DNA of 24,054 bases from Planctomycetaceae bacterium. GTDB taxonomy: Bacteria > Planctomycetota > Planctomycetia > Pirellulales > Pirellulaceae. Positions within the stretch are counted from its first letter, which is position 1, and every line of letters begins with the position of its first letter. Shown here piece after piece: positions 9,215-16,314 of this stretch. The translations under genes were made by a program, and so were the position numbers. Under the pieces are notes generated by a model. That model was not told where the DNA came from. It saw only the letters and a list, made by a program, of their open reading frames with translations, and made no database searches. The stretch spans positions 1-24,054 of the forward strand of contig JABHUV010000252.1 of assembly GCA_018658605.1 (NCBI GenBank), given 5' to 3'.

Positions 9215-9221
9215 GTCCCTT
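9215..9221 (-). promoter_or_regulatory. Ribosome binding site deciding the oxidoreductase start
   Basis: AAGGGAC on the minus strand, five bases before the ATG at 9209. It supports this start over the in-frame GTG at 9257, which would add 16 residues before the FAD motif. Confidence 0.6.
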
Positions 9222-9261
9222 ACACAACACACTTCGAGCCGCCGCAACACGAGGCACTGCG

Positions 9262-10830
9262 TTACCACTTCAACCCAAATTGTTCGCCGCCAGGGGAGCG
9301 ATTAGTCCCACCTTTGAGCGGAGTGTTGATTTCTTTGACAACTTTCTCGGTCAATTGCAGCTCTTCTTTTTCGCCGCCAGCAGCCTGCGCAGGGGCTTCA
9401 GTCGTCTGCTTGATGGATAAACCTATTCGCTGATTTTCCGCATCGATTGAGAGGATCTTAACTTTGACCTCTTCGCCTTCACTAACAACACTACCGACTG
9501 TACTCACGCGGTTGTGGGCCAGTTCACTAATGTGAACAAGACCTTCAATACCTGTATCGATTCGCACAAATGCACCAAAGTCAGCGATCCGAGTCACTTT
9601 GCCGGTCACTGTTTCTGAAACTCGAAATTTTGCAGCAACTCCTTCCCAAGGGTGTGGCTGTAATGCTCGTAATGACAAACTAATTTTGCCCGTCTGAGGA
9701 TGTATTTTTTCGATGCGGACGCGCACGGTATCGCCTTCGGAAACTAACTCCTTGGGGTGTGCCACTCGGTCCCAGCTCATTTGGCTAACATGAACCAACC
9801 CATCCACTCCACCAATATCAACAAACACACCAAACTCACGGATGTTACGTACGATCCCCTCTTGGATAGATCCAACTTCCAGCGTCGCAAGTTTCTTTTC
9901 TCGTTCCTGGGCCGCTTCACGTTCCAGTACAGCACGATGGCTTAGCACTAGGTTGCGGCGTTGCGCATCAGCTTCGGTAACCACACAGCTCAATTTACGC
10001 CCGACATATTCTTCGAAATTCTCAACGCGATACAACGCAACTTGACTTGCGGGAATAAACCCTCGAATTGAATTCGCTTGGCATTCCAATCCGCCAACGT
10101 TATTGCCGGTAATCGTCACATCGACAACTACGCCTTCTTGCAAATCTGCCCAGTCGGCGACACTAACCGATGCACCTGGAATACGAACATCATAGATTTG
10201 ATGCTCTTGGTTATAGCTGGAAACAACAATATCAATTTCCATACCCACTTCGAAATCTTGACTGAGTTGCACTCGCTGGACAACACCCTCATTAGAGCCA
10301 CCAAGTGACACAAAAACATGTGTCGCGTCCACACGAATTACCGTGGCTCGTTGGCGAGTATCTGGTTCAAGCATAACACCAGCTGCGGTTGGTACACTGG
10401 CATCAAGCAATTCGGTCGAGCTTGATTCATCGCCCAAGGCCGCTGCAATCTCCGCTTCGAGGTCTTCAGACAAAGTGTCACGAACAGACGGAATCGGAAC
10501 AGGACCCTGACGTACAGGTGGAACAACAATCGTATCAGGTTTTTTCTTATCCAAATGTGGCTTGCTACCTTGAGGTGCCAAGCTGGTCTCGGTCTTACGC
10601 CGAGAGCCAATTTGGATTTTTGGTTTATTTTCGACGGCGGCATCATCCACTGGTTTCTTCGGTTCCGTTGATTCATCTACAATAGTTACCGGATCAGCGG
10701 TGTTGCTACTCGGAGTGGTCTCAGCAACCGTTGGGATTTCGCCCGTGCCAGATGTTTCTGGCGCTACTGATTGGTTTTGAGTTTCGGGAGTTTCTGAAGT
10801 CACGGAGTTAGTAGTAGAGTCAGTAGTCAT
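9262..10830 (-). CDS. rpsA: Ribosomal protein S1 homologue (four S1 domains)
   Basis: A 522-residue RNA-binding protein. Residues 1-150 are an acidic/Thr-rich, low-complexity extension with a basic patch near 71-98. Four S1 OB-fold domains follow at about 158-218, 230-298, 318-387 and 405-474. The last two are the most canonical, with EFGVFVDIGGVDGLVHVSQ and DFGAFVRIDTGIEGLVHIS. Canonical S1 helps the 30S subunit bind mRNA; E. coli S1 has six domains, while many bacterial S1 homologues have four, as here. It is cytoplasmic. The C-terminus ends in a short glycine-rich tail. It is first in a run with the oxidoreductase, EamA and M50 genes and is divergent from the hypothetical gene at 11091. 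No strong ribosome site is visible before the ATG. Whether it is the main S1 of the cell or a paralogue cannot be decided from the window. Confidence 0.85.
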   Translation of the reverse strand: MTTDSTTNSVTSETPETQNQSVAPETSGTGEIPTVAETTPSSNTADPVTIVDESTEPKKPVDDAAVENKPKIQIGSRRKTETSLAPQGSKPHLDKKKPDTIVVPPVRQGPVPIPSVRDTLSEDLEAEIAAALGDESSSTELLDASVPTAAGVMLEPDTRQRATVIRVDATHVFVSLGGSNEGVVQRVQLSQDFEVGMEIDIVVSSYNQEHQIYDVRIPGASVSVADWADLQEGVVVDVTITGNNVGGLECQANSIRGFIPASQVALYRVENFEEYVGRKLSCVVTEADAQRRNLVLSHRAVLEREAAQEREKKLATLEVGSIQEGIVRNIREFGVFVDIGGVDGLVHVSQMSWDRVAHPKELVSEGDTVRVRIEKIHPQTGKISLSLRALQPHPWEGVAAKFRVSETVTGKVTRIADFGAFVRIDTGIEGLVHISELAHNRVSTVGSVVSEGEEVKVKILSIDAENQRIGLSIKQTTEAPAQAAGGEKEELQLTEKVVKEINTPLKGGTNRSPGGEQFGLKW

Positions 10831-10904
10831 GGGTCGGTTTTAAGAAATTAAGCAAAAAAGGAAAATGGAGAATCTGCCGCACGAATGTGCAATTAGTATG
10901 CATT

Positions 10905-10932
10905 TAGATACTTCCGTAGTCTAACAACGCAA
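10905..10932 (-). promoter_or_regulatory. Candidate promoter for the S1 gene
   Basis: On the minus strand TTGCGT (10932-10927), a 16-base spacer and TATCTA (10910-10905) resemble a sigma-70 type promoter, about 75 bases before the S1 start. A small hairpin (GCAC-GAAT-GTGC) lies between it and the gene. Read by eye only. Confidence 0.3.
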
Positions 10933-11090
10933 TGAATCAATGAAAAGGCACTGCCACAGGCTAAACACGCTAGTGACAAAACAAAACATCAACAAAAGAT
11001 CGCAATACAGGCAACGCAAAAAGAGACTATTTCAGGCCCCCCTTGAAAACTTATTCGTGCTGCTGCACAGTTTCGTTTTCGTAGCAGCGA

Positions 11091-11720
11091 ATGTGTTCTA
11101 TAATTGATATCAATCGATTCCACTATTCCTCCCTATTATATACAGGTACACCGGTGACCATTTATCCAGCAAGTCAATATGGTGATGTATTTGCACAACT
11201 CATCGAGACTGCTCCGGCTACCGAAGTAGCAGCTGGCGAAGTTAACGCCGGCAGTTTCGCAGCGCTGCAAGAATTAAGCATTGAATCCGCATTTTCAGGT
11301 CACGTGGTTTCAGACCATGAAGCTGCCGCTGCCTGTATCAGCGGTATTTGGCTACTCCATAATTACCTAGATCAATCCCATCTCATCAGTCAAGATTTGC
11401 ACAGTTGTACTGGTAGTTTTTGGCACGGCATTATGCATCGACGCGAACCGGATTATGGGAATTCAGCTTATTGGTTTCGTAAAGTCAGCGAACATCCAGT
11501 CTTTGAAGAACTTGTGATTCAACTAAGTCAGAGTAGCACCGACACAATTGCCCTAGGTTTGGTTTGCGATGGACAATGGGATCCCTTTGCGTTTATTGAC
11601 TTATGTGCTCAAGCAAGTGATCCAGCGAACGAGACAACTATAATTTGCCAGAAAATAACCGACGTTGAATGGCAACTATTATTTGATTATTGTTATCATT
11701 TAGCAATCACTCCGATCTAA
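11091..11720 (+). CDS. Conserved-looking hypothetical protein
   Basis: A 209-residue soluble protein without signal peptide or membrane segment. I cannot assign a function. The most structured part is about residues 80-140: CISGIWLLHNYLDQSH, then GSFWHGIMHRREPDYGNSA and YWFRKVSEHPVF. This His/Arg/Glu-rich block (WH, HRRE, D) looks like the conserved core of a family of bacterial hypothetical proteins I associate with planctomycetes, and could bind a metal or ligand. The ATG at 11091 has no clear ribosome site; an in-frame GTG at 11154, preceded by AGG, would remove 21 residues and give a more natural start (VTIYPASQYGDVF). The next gene, for the zinc-ribbon protein, starts 40 bases later on the same strand, so the two are probably co-transcribed. 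Confidence 0.7.
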   Translation: MCSIIDINRFHYSSLLYTGTPVTIYPASQYGDVFAQLIETAPATEVAAGEVNAGSFAALQELSIESAFSGHVVSDHEAAAACISGIWLLHNYLDQSHLISQDLHSCTGSFWHGIMHRREPDYGNSAYWFRKVSEHPVFEELVIQLSQSSTDTIALGLVCDGQWDPFAFIDLCAQASDPANETTIICQKITDVEWQLLFDYCYHLAITPI

Positions 11721-11760
11721 AACTAAATAGACGAGTAATTGCCATTGGAGAATCCGCCAT

Positions 11761-12381
11761 ATGCCATTTCAATTCCGTTGTCCGCAGGGGCACCTGCTCG
11801 AAGGAGAAAATGAAGACGTTGGACAAGACGTCAATTGTCCAATTTGCGGAGTTAGACTCACCATTCCCAGTGCGCCTTACACTCCAACCGCGTCTCCCAT
11901 TGAGCCAACGGTATCGCCCTACCAACAGCAATACCACCAAGTACCTTCTGCTGACGTCACCGACACTGCTCCTCCAGTTATCGAACCGGAAACAGAAACT
12001 TTTCCGGAAGAAATAGCGAATGCTTCTATAGAAGAAGCAGAAAATACCTCGGCCATAGACACCGACAATTCACAAACAGATTCCGTAGAACAAGACGATA
12101 ACGATACTCTTGATTTAGAAAGTGACACTGCCCATCAAGACGAACTGCAAATCCCATGTCCCAACGGGCATATTCTCCACGCAACACGTGACATGTTAGA
12201 TGAAGAAGTGATTTGTCCGTTTTGCGAAGAACAGTTTGAGTTGAAAGAACATCATAGTCTGGAAGCAATCGAGAAACGACAAGAGAAACATGAACGAATT
12301 TTTTTGTATTGGGGTATTGGGGTCATGGTCATCGGTATCGTAAGCGTGATAACCTTCATGATCATCTTCAAGTACAACTAA
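11761..12381 (+). CDS. Tail-anchored protein with two zinc ribbons
   Basis: A 206-residue protein with two zinc-ribbon-like units of identical spacing: C7-x3-H11-x14-C26-x2-C29 and C133-x3-H137-x14-C152-x2-C155, each starting CPxGH and ending CPxC. A proline/acidic linker (about 38-130) separates them. A charged helix (about 160-180, EAIEKRQEKHERI) leads into one membrane segment at 181-203 with a very short tail (FKYN), so it should sit in the membrane with its ribbons in the cytoplasm. CPxGH zinc ribbons are common in planctomycete proteins of unknown function, sometimes as sensor or scaffold modules. The ATG has GGAG about ten bases upstream. It probably shares a transcript with the hypothetical gene 40 bases before it. 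Biological role unknown. Confidence 0.8.
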   Translation: MPFQFRCPQGHLLEGENEDVGQDVNCPICGVRLTIPSAPYTPTASPIEPTVSPYQQQYHQVPSADVTDTAPPVIEPETETFPEEIANASIEEAENTSAIDTDNSQTDSVEQDDNDTLDLESDTAHQDELQIPCPNGHILHATRDMLDEEVICPFCEEQFELKEHHSLEAIEKRQEKHERIFLYWGIGVMVIGIVSVITFMIIFKYN

Positions 12382-12427
12382 AAATAAAACACGAAATGAA
12401 TTACACTTTTTCTGTCGCCGCTGATAA

Positions 12428-12456
12428 TTCTAGAATTTTTTTCACCGCGGTGAGGC
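12428..12456. repeat. Two short palindromes between zinc-ribbon and thioredoxin genes
   Basis: AATTCTAGAATT followed by a run of seven T residues in the gap, and CACCGCGGTG a few bases later. The first could be a weak terminator for the gene pair upstream, but it is AT-rich with no loop. The second is a perfect ten-base palindrome and could be a protein site. Nothing else stands out in this 216-base gap. Confidence 0.25.
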
Positions 12457-12597
12457 AATTTACAACCTACTTTAAGTTCCGTACAATTCGCGTAAGTACG
12501 TTTGCTAAATTAGTGTGCACCTAAAAGTGATCAAGTATTAAAACAACAAACCTATCCTCTTTTAAATAACATCTCTCAATCTAACATAGGCCCTACA

Positions 12598-12924
12598 ATG
12601 AGTAACGCTCTAGAAGTAAACGAAGATAATTTTGACGCCGAAGTTCTCCAAGCAAGCGAACCTGTGTTAGCCGATTTTTGGGCACCATGGTGTGGCCCCT
12701 GTCGCCTGATTGCACCAATGATTGATGAAATCGCCGAAGAAAATGCTGGCAGCGTGAAAGTCGTTAAAATCAACATCGATGAATCACCCAGCTTGGCTAC
12801 CAAACATAACGTATCAAGCATTCCAACGTTGATCGTGTTTAACAACGGTGCCGCAGTAAACCAGTGGGTGGGCGCTCAACCAAAGCAAGTATTACAAGAA
12901 GAATTAGACGCTCAAAAGGGCTAA
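12598..12924 (+). CDS. trxA: Thioredoxin
   Basis: A 108-residue cytoplasmic thioredoxin of standard length. The active site is WCGPC at 31-35 in the usual context FWAPWCGPCRLIAP; the conserved cis-proline segment is SSIPTLIVFNNG, followed by a C-terminal helix. It reduces protein disulfides using electrons from thioredoxin reductase, which is not in the window. It lies between the zinc-ribbon gene and the lipid-synthesis-like module on the same strand, with gaps of 216 and 104 bases, so it is probably transcribed from its own promoter; any tie to the module is only positional. The ATG lacks a strong ribosome site, but the start fits the family exactly. Confidence 0.96.
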   Translation: MSNALEVNEDNFDAEVLQASEPVLADFWAPWCGPCRLIAPMIDEIAEENAGSVKVVKINIDESPSLATKHNVSSIPTLIVFNNGAAVNQWVGAQPKQVLQEELDAQKG

Positions 12925-13028
12925 GTTCATAAATCTGCATTGAGCAGTAACTTAAATAGCCACTACTGTAGAACCCTGTTTTGTTGTTGGTCACTTGTGG
13001 TCCGTTAAGATTTTTTGGATTATCCAAT

Positions 13029-13508
13029 ATGCAGTTCATTCTGATTGACCAGATTACCGAACTTAACGAAGGCTCGGATATCACCGCAATTAAGGCGCTT
13101 TCGATTGCCGAAGAGTACTTACGTGATCATTTTCCGCTGTTTCCCGTGATGCCCGGAGTATTAATGCTCGAAGGCTTGTTTCAAGCAAGTGCATGGCTGA
13201 TTCGACAAAGTGAAAATTTTTCAAATTCCATGGTCATCTTAAAAGAAGCTCGAAACGTAAAGTACAGTGGTTTTGTAGCTCCTGGACAAACCTTGCTGAT
13301 CAAGGCTACGATTACAAAACAAGATGAAACAACGACTTCCCTAAAGGCAACGGGCGAAGTTGATGGAGAAACGGTTCTTTCATGTAAACTTTTGATAGAA
13401 CGATTTAACCTAAAAGATCGTTACCCAGACCGAGCAAGTATGGACGCTTATGCCATAAAAACATTACAGGAACAGTTTTCACTGCTGTACCAACCCACAA
13501 CAAACTAA
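13029..13508 (+). CDS. FabZ/FabA-like hotdog dehydratase (catalytic His kept)
   Basis: A 159-residue hotdog-fold protein like 3-hydroxyacyl-ACP dehydratases, which remove water from 3-hydroxyacyl chains on acyl carrier protein. The active-site strand reads DHFPLFPVMPGVLMLEGLFQ, with H34 and E48 fourteen residues apart, as for the His-Glu pair of E. coli FabZ. The next part (VKYSGFVAPGQTL, then the beta strands) also fits. Compared with FabZ, the usual HFPG reads HFPL and the EAxAQ after the catalytic Glu reads EGLFQ, so this is a divergent branch and not clearly the housekeeping FabZ. The frame is open 16 codons further upstream, but MQFILIDQI at 13029 matches the natural start and the paralogue at 14139. 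It heads the dehydratase, carrier, dehydratase, ketosynthase series. Confidence 0.85.
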   Translation: MQFILIDQITELNEGSDITAIKALSIAEEYLRDHFPLFPVMPGVLMLEGLFQASAWLIRQSENFSNSMVILKEARNVKYSGFVAPGQTLLIKATITKQDETTTSLKATGEVDGETVLSCKLLIERFNLKDRYPDRASMDAYAIKTLQEQFSLLYQPTTN

Positions 13509-13546
13509 ATTAAATTGCCACTCATCGGTACATGTTCTTACAAATA

Positions 13547-13667
13547 GCCATTGAGCAAAATGGCACTTCAAGCCAATAATACAGTACATACATTAAAAAC
13601 TAAAAACAACTCTTAGTACAATTAAGAGCAATCATTTAAAACCACTCAAACATTTTTCAAAAAAATG
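13547..13667 (+). other. Three small hairpins in the leader of the acyl carrier protein gene
   Basis: The 176-base gap before the carrier gene holds GCCATT-6-AATGGC (13547-13564), CTCTTA-7-TAAGAG (13610-13628) and CATTTTT-3-AAAAATG (13651-13667). The last ends four bases before the GGAG ribosome site at 13671. None has a T run typical of a terminator. They may reflect RNA structure that sets carrier expression relative to its neighbours; that is inference. Confidence 0.3.
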
Positions 13668-13684
13668 ACTGGAGACAAGTAACG

Positions 13685-14068
13685 ATGCCCACGAATGAAG
13701 AAGTTTATAACTCAATCAAAGAGATCTTAATTGAAGCCTTAGCTTGTGATGATGACGAAGTATCCGAGGGTGCGACATTAGTCGGTGACCTCGGAGCAGA
13801 ATCTATCGACTTTCTGGACATCGTCTTTAATCTCGAACAAAATTTCAGCATTGAAATTGATCGCAGTGAATTATTCCCAGAAGACATCCTTACCAACGAA
13901 GAATACGTTCAAGACGGCGTGGTAAGTGAAGCGGGGTTAACTGCACTCGGCGAACGAATGCCTTTCATGGATCTCAGTACATTCTCCAATGATCCGCGAA
14001 TCGCTGATTTTGGTAATCTGATGACCGTTGGTGATCTTTGCAAGTTTATAGCTAACAAAACAAGCTAG
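13685..14068 (+). CDS. Acyl carrier protein, long form
   Basis: A 127-residue acidic carrier protein, clearly longer than the usual 75-90. The N-terminal part is a normal carrier: helix I, then GDLGAESIDFLDIVFNLEQ with S40 as the expected phosphopantetheine attachment site (ESI instead of the common DSL) and the acidic helix II ending near FSIEID. About 35 residues are then inserted (roughly 66-105, including NEEYVQDGVV and ERMPFMDLSTF) before the closing helix, MTVGDLCKFIANK. It holds the growing chain for the module's enzymes in the cytoplasm. The ATG follows GGAG at 13671 with ten bases between. It sits between the two hotdog genes, so it probably serves them and the ketosynthase rather than general fatty acid synthesis. 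Confidence 0.9.
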   Translation: MPTNEEVYNSIKEILIEALACDDDEVSEGATLVGDLGAESIDFLDIVFNLEQNFSIEIDRSELFPEDILTNEEYVQDGVVSEAGLTALGERMPFMDLSTFSNDPRIADFGNLMTVGDLCKFIANKTS

Positions 14069-14073
14069 TTCAA

Positions 14074-14093
14074 TTTCGTTTTTTTAAACGAAA
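14074..14093 (+). other. Hairpin just after the carrier protein stop
   Basis: TTTCGTTT, a four-base T loop and AAACGAAA form a perfect eight-base stem starting five bases after the carrier stop codon. The sequence after it (AACCACTC) lacks a T run, so it does not look like a normal terminator on the plus strand. It could protect or process the carrier message within the operon. Confidence 0.35.
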
Positions 14094-14138
14094 ACCACTC
14101 AACAAATCTATAGCCCCACAAACAATAGCGAATATTTC

Positions 14139-14675
14139 ATGCGTTGGCACTGGATCGATCGATTTGAGGAGTTTATCAGCGGCGTGCGCGCCGTCTCCAT
14201 CAAAAACGTTACGATGGCAGAAGAGCACTTGCATGGTTATTGGCCTGGTTTTCCAGTGATGCCTAATTCGCTCATCATTGAAGGCTTGGCACAAACCGGC
14301 GGTTTACTCGTCGGTGAACACAACCAGTTTGTTGAGAGTGTGGTATTAGCCAAAGTCAGCAAAGCAATCTTTCATAATATTGTTCGTCCCGGAGATAGTT
14401 TGCGAATTACAGCAATTGCTGCGGATATCCGAGAGGACGGTGGGATCATTAACGGCGAAGTACATTGTGACGGAACTCTAGTCGCCGAGATCAATTTGAT
14501 TTTTGCTTGTCTGCGTGGCGAGATGGCAGACATCGATCAGTTCTATCCCATCGACTTCATCAGTTTATTACGAGCTTTAGATATGTATAAAATCGGTGTC
14601 ACCGCTGAAGGTGATCCGATCACCCCGCCACAATTCATGCTGGATGCGGAAAAAGCCCTTGAGCAGAGCGTGTAA
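14139..14675 (+). CDS. FabZ-like hotdog protein with Tyr at the catalytic His site
   Basis: A 178-residue hotdog protein related to the one at 13029; the active-site regions align without gaps (EEHLHGYWPGFPVMPNSL here, EEYLRDHFPLFPVMPGVL there). At position 34, where FabZ has its catalytic histidine, this protein has Y34; E48 of the next helix is kept (IIEGLAQ), and H30 and H32 lie close by. It may therefore be inactive as a dehydratase, use a neighbouring His, or serve as a partner or chain-binding subunit of the first hotdog protein. A C-terminal extension (about 140-178) is not seen in FabZ. The start (MRWHWIDRFEEF) has no clear ribosome site, but no upstream start fits better. It lies 70 bases after the carrier gene. 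Fold confident; activity uncertain. Confidence 0.83.
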   Translation: MRWHWIDRFEEFISGVRAVSIKNVTMAEEHLHGYWPGFPVMPNSLIIEGLAQTGGLLVGEHNQFVESVVLAKVSKAIFHNIVRPGDSLRITAIAADIREDGGIINGEVHCDGTLVAEINLIFACLRGEMADIDQFYPIDFISLLRALDMYKIGVTAEGDPITPPQFMLDAEKALEQSV

Positions 14676-14840
14676 TTGATTCTTCTGACGACTGTTTTAC
14701 GGAATTCTATCGCAAAACGTTAAATCGTGGTTTTCAAGGTTTACATTCGTAAGTTAAAATCCAGATTCGATGCTGGGCATTATTAATGGAATCATCCTCT
14801 GCATTGATGGAATTCATGTTTCTTATTTTTGAGTTAAATC

Positions 14841-14853
14841 GTTTATTATAAAC
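14841..14853 (+). promoter_or_regulatory. Palindromic TATTAT/TATAAA site before the ketosynthase gene
   Basis: The 204-base gap before the ketosynthase contains the perfect palindrome GTTTA-TTA-TAAAC, which includes -10-like hexamers about 30 bases before the start codon. No convincing -35 box is visible. It could be a promoter with an overlapping operator, giving the ketosynthase its own expression. The ribosome site AAGGA (14866-14870) is nine bases before the ATG. Confidence 0.3.
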
Positions 14854-14879
14854 AGGACCTAGAACAAGGATCCCTCCAC

Positions 14880-16157
14880 ATGGTTCGTCGCGTGGTTGTC
14901 ACAGGCATTGGTATGATCAATCCTCTCGGGAGTGATCTAAATACTGTTTGGAATGGTATCAAAGAGGGCAAATCCGGTGTGGGTTACAACACTGTATTTG
15001 ACGCCAGCAAATTTCCTACTAAGATTTGTGCTGAGGTCAAAGATTGGTGTATTTCCTCTATTGGCGAAGATCCTGCTGAGTGGTTTGACCGCGGTCGGCA
15101 CACTCGATTTGGCGCTGGTGCTGCCCACCAAGCAATCACTGATGCCGGAATCCTCGATGCCAATATAGATCCTGCTCGCTTCGGAATCTATTTAGGGTCG
15201 GGCGAAGGGTTTCAAGAATTCGAAGCCTTTACTAATAGTGTCGTCGGCGGACTGACTGAAGAAGGACTAGATATCGACGCGTTTACCGCTCGTGGATACA
15301 ACTCCTTTAATCCAACCCGCGAACTTGAAAACGAACCAAATTTACCTCCCGCACATATTTCAGCGATGTTCAATCTCCAAGGACCTTCTACTAATACGCT
15401 GACGGCATGTGCAGCTAGCAACCAAGCGGTGGGTGAAGCGACGGCGCAAATTATTCGTGGCGACGCCGATGTGATGATTGCCGGTGGTACACACAGCATG
15501 ATCCACCCATTTGGGGTCACCGGTTTCAATTTACTAACGGCATTGTCTAAGAACAATGACGACCCCACCGGTGCATCCAGACCATTTGATCGTCTGCGAG
15601 ACGGATTTGTGTTGGGCGAAGGAGCATCGATGCTGATCCTTGAAGAGCTCGAACATGCCAAAGCACGGGGCGCTCAGATCTACGGTGAAATTTTAGGTTA
15701 CGGTTCCACAGCAGATGCTTTCCGCGTAACGGACCAACATCCAGACGGACGTGGTGCGATCGGCTGCATGAGCCGCGCGATTGCCAGCGCCGGAATTGAT
15801 CCTGCCCAAATCGACTATGTCAACGCTCATGGCACCAGCACGTCAGTTAATGATCGAGTGGAGACAAAGGCTTGCAAAGAAGTGTTTGGTGAAACACCTC
15901 CACCTATTTCCAGCACAAAGAGCATGATCGGTCACTTGATCACGGCAGCCGGTGCAACCGAGTTGATTTTCTGTTTGATGGCGATTCGCGATAATGTACT
16001 GCCACCAACAATCAACTATCAAAATCCTGATCCTGATTGCGATCTTGATTACGTACCGAACGAATCTCGCGAACAACAATGTAACATTGCCCTAAATAAT
16101 AGCTTTGGATTCGGCGGCCAAAACGTTTCTTTGGTCGTCGGACAATTTAACTCGTAA
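14880..16157 (+). CDS. Beta-ketoacyl-ACP synthase, FabF-like
   Basis: A 425-residue condensing enzyme of the FabF/KAS II type. It extends an acyl chain by decarboxylative condensation with malonyl-carrier. The complete Cys-His-His triad is visible: C177 (TLTACAASNQAVGEA), H317 (VNAHGTSTSVND) and H352 (STKSMIGHLITAAGA), plus K347 and the closing SFGFGGQN. The nucleophile context ACAASNQA differs from the common ACATGxHA/ACSSGxxA, and the region between about 111 and 160 is longer than in FabF. These suggest a specialised substrate. It follows the carrier and hotdog genes after a 204-base gap with a possible promoter; AAGGA nine bases upstream supports the start. Probably not the housekeeping FabF, whose usual neighbours fabD, fabG and acpP are absent. 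Confidence 0.92.
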   Translation: MVRRVVVTGIGMINPLGSDLNTVWNGIKEGKSGVGYNTVFDASKFPTKICAEVKDWCISSIGEDPAEWFDRGRHTRFGAGAAHQAITDAGILDANIDPARFGIYLGSGEGFQEFEAFTNSVVGGLTEEGLDIDAFTARGYNSFNPTRELENEPNLPPAHISAMFNLQGPSTNTLTACAASNQAVGEATAQIIRGDADVMIAGGTHSMIHPFGVTGFNLLTALSKNNDDPTGASRPFDRLRDGFVLGEGASMLILEELEHAKARGAQIYGEILGYGSTADAFRVTDQHPDGRGAIGCMSRAIASAGIDPAQIDYVNAHGTSTSVNDRVETKACKEVFGETPPPISSTKSMIGHLITAAGATELIFCLMAIRDNVLPPTINYQNPDPDCDLDYVPNESREQQCNIALNNSFGFGGQNVSLVVGQFNS

Positions 16158-16302
16158 ACCACAATTTGTGATCCGAGCATGAGACGCGTGGCCCTCAGTG
16201 TCAATAAACGGCACACACAAAGCTATAACTGTTTTATGGGTATTGCTCCGGTAAATTATTATTCAAAATCTAGAGGTAATCGTGGGCCGGCAAATCAGTT
16301 TT

Positions 16303-16309
16303 AGGAAGG
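16303..16309 (+). promoter_or_regulatory. Ribosome binding site deciding the propeller protein start
   Basis: AGGAAGG, five bases before the ATG at 16315. It outweighs the in-frame GTG at 16282, which would add 11 polar residues in front of the signal peptide. Confidence 0.75.
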
Positions 16310-16314
16310 CAAAC

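Noticed and set aside
10338..10676. 112-codon minus-strand frame within the S1 gene
   Set aside because: Shifted frame of the low-complexity N-terminal region of S1; composition is an Arg/Leu-rich artefact.
12428..12456. Palindrome plus T run as a firm terminator
   Set aside because: The stem is AT-rich without a loop, so I list it only as a weak candidate.
15212..15661. 149-codon minus-strand frame inside the ketosynthase gene
   Set aside because: Antisense to the region around catalytic C177, which is certainly coding on the plus strand.
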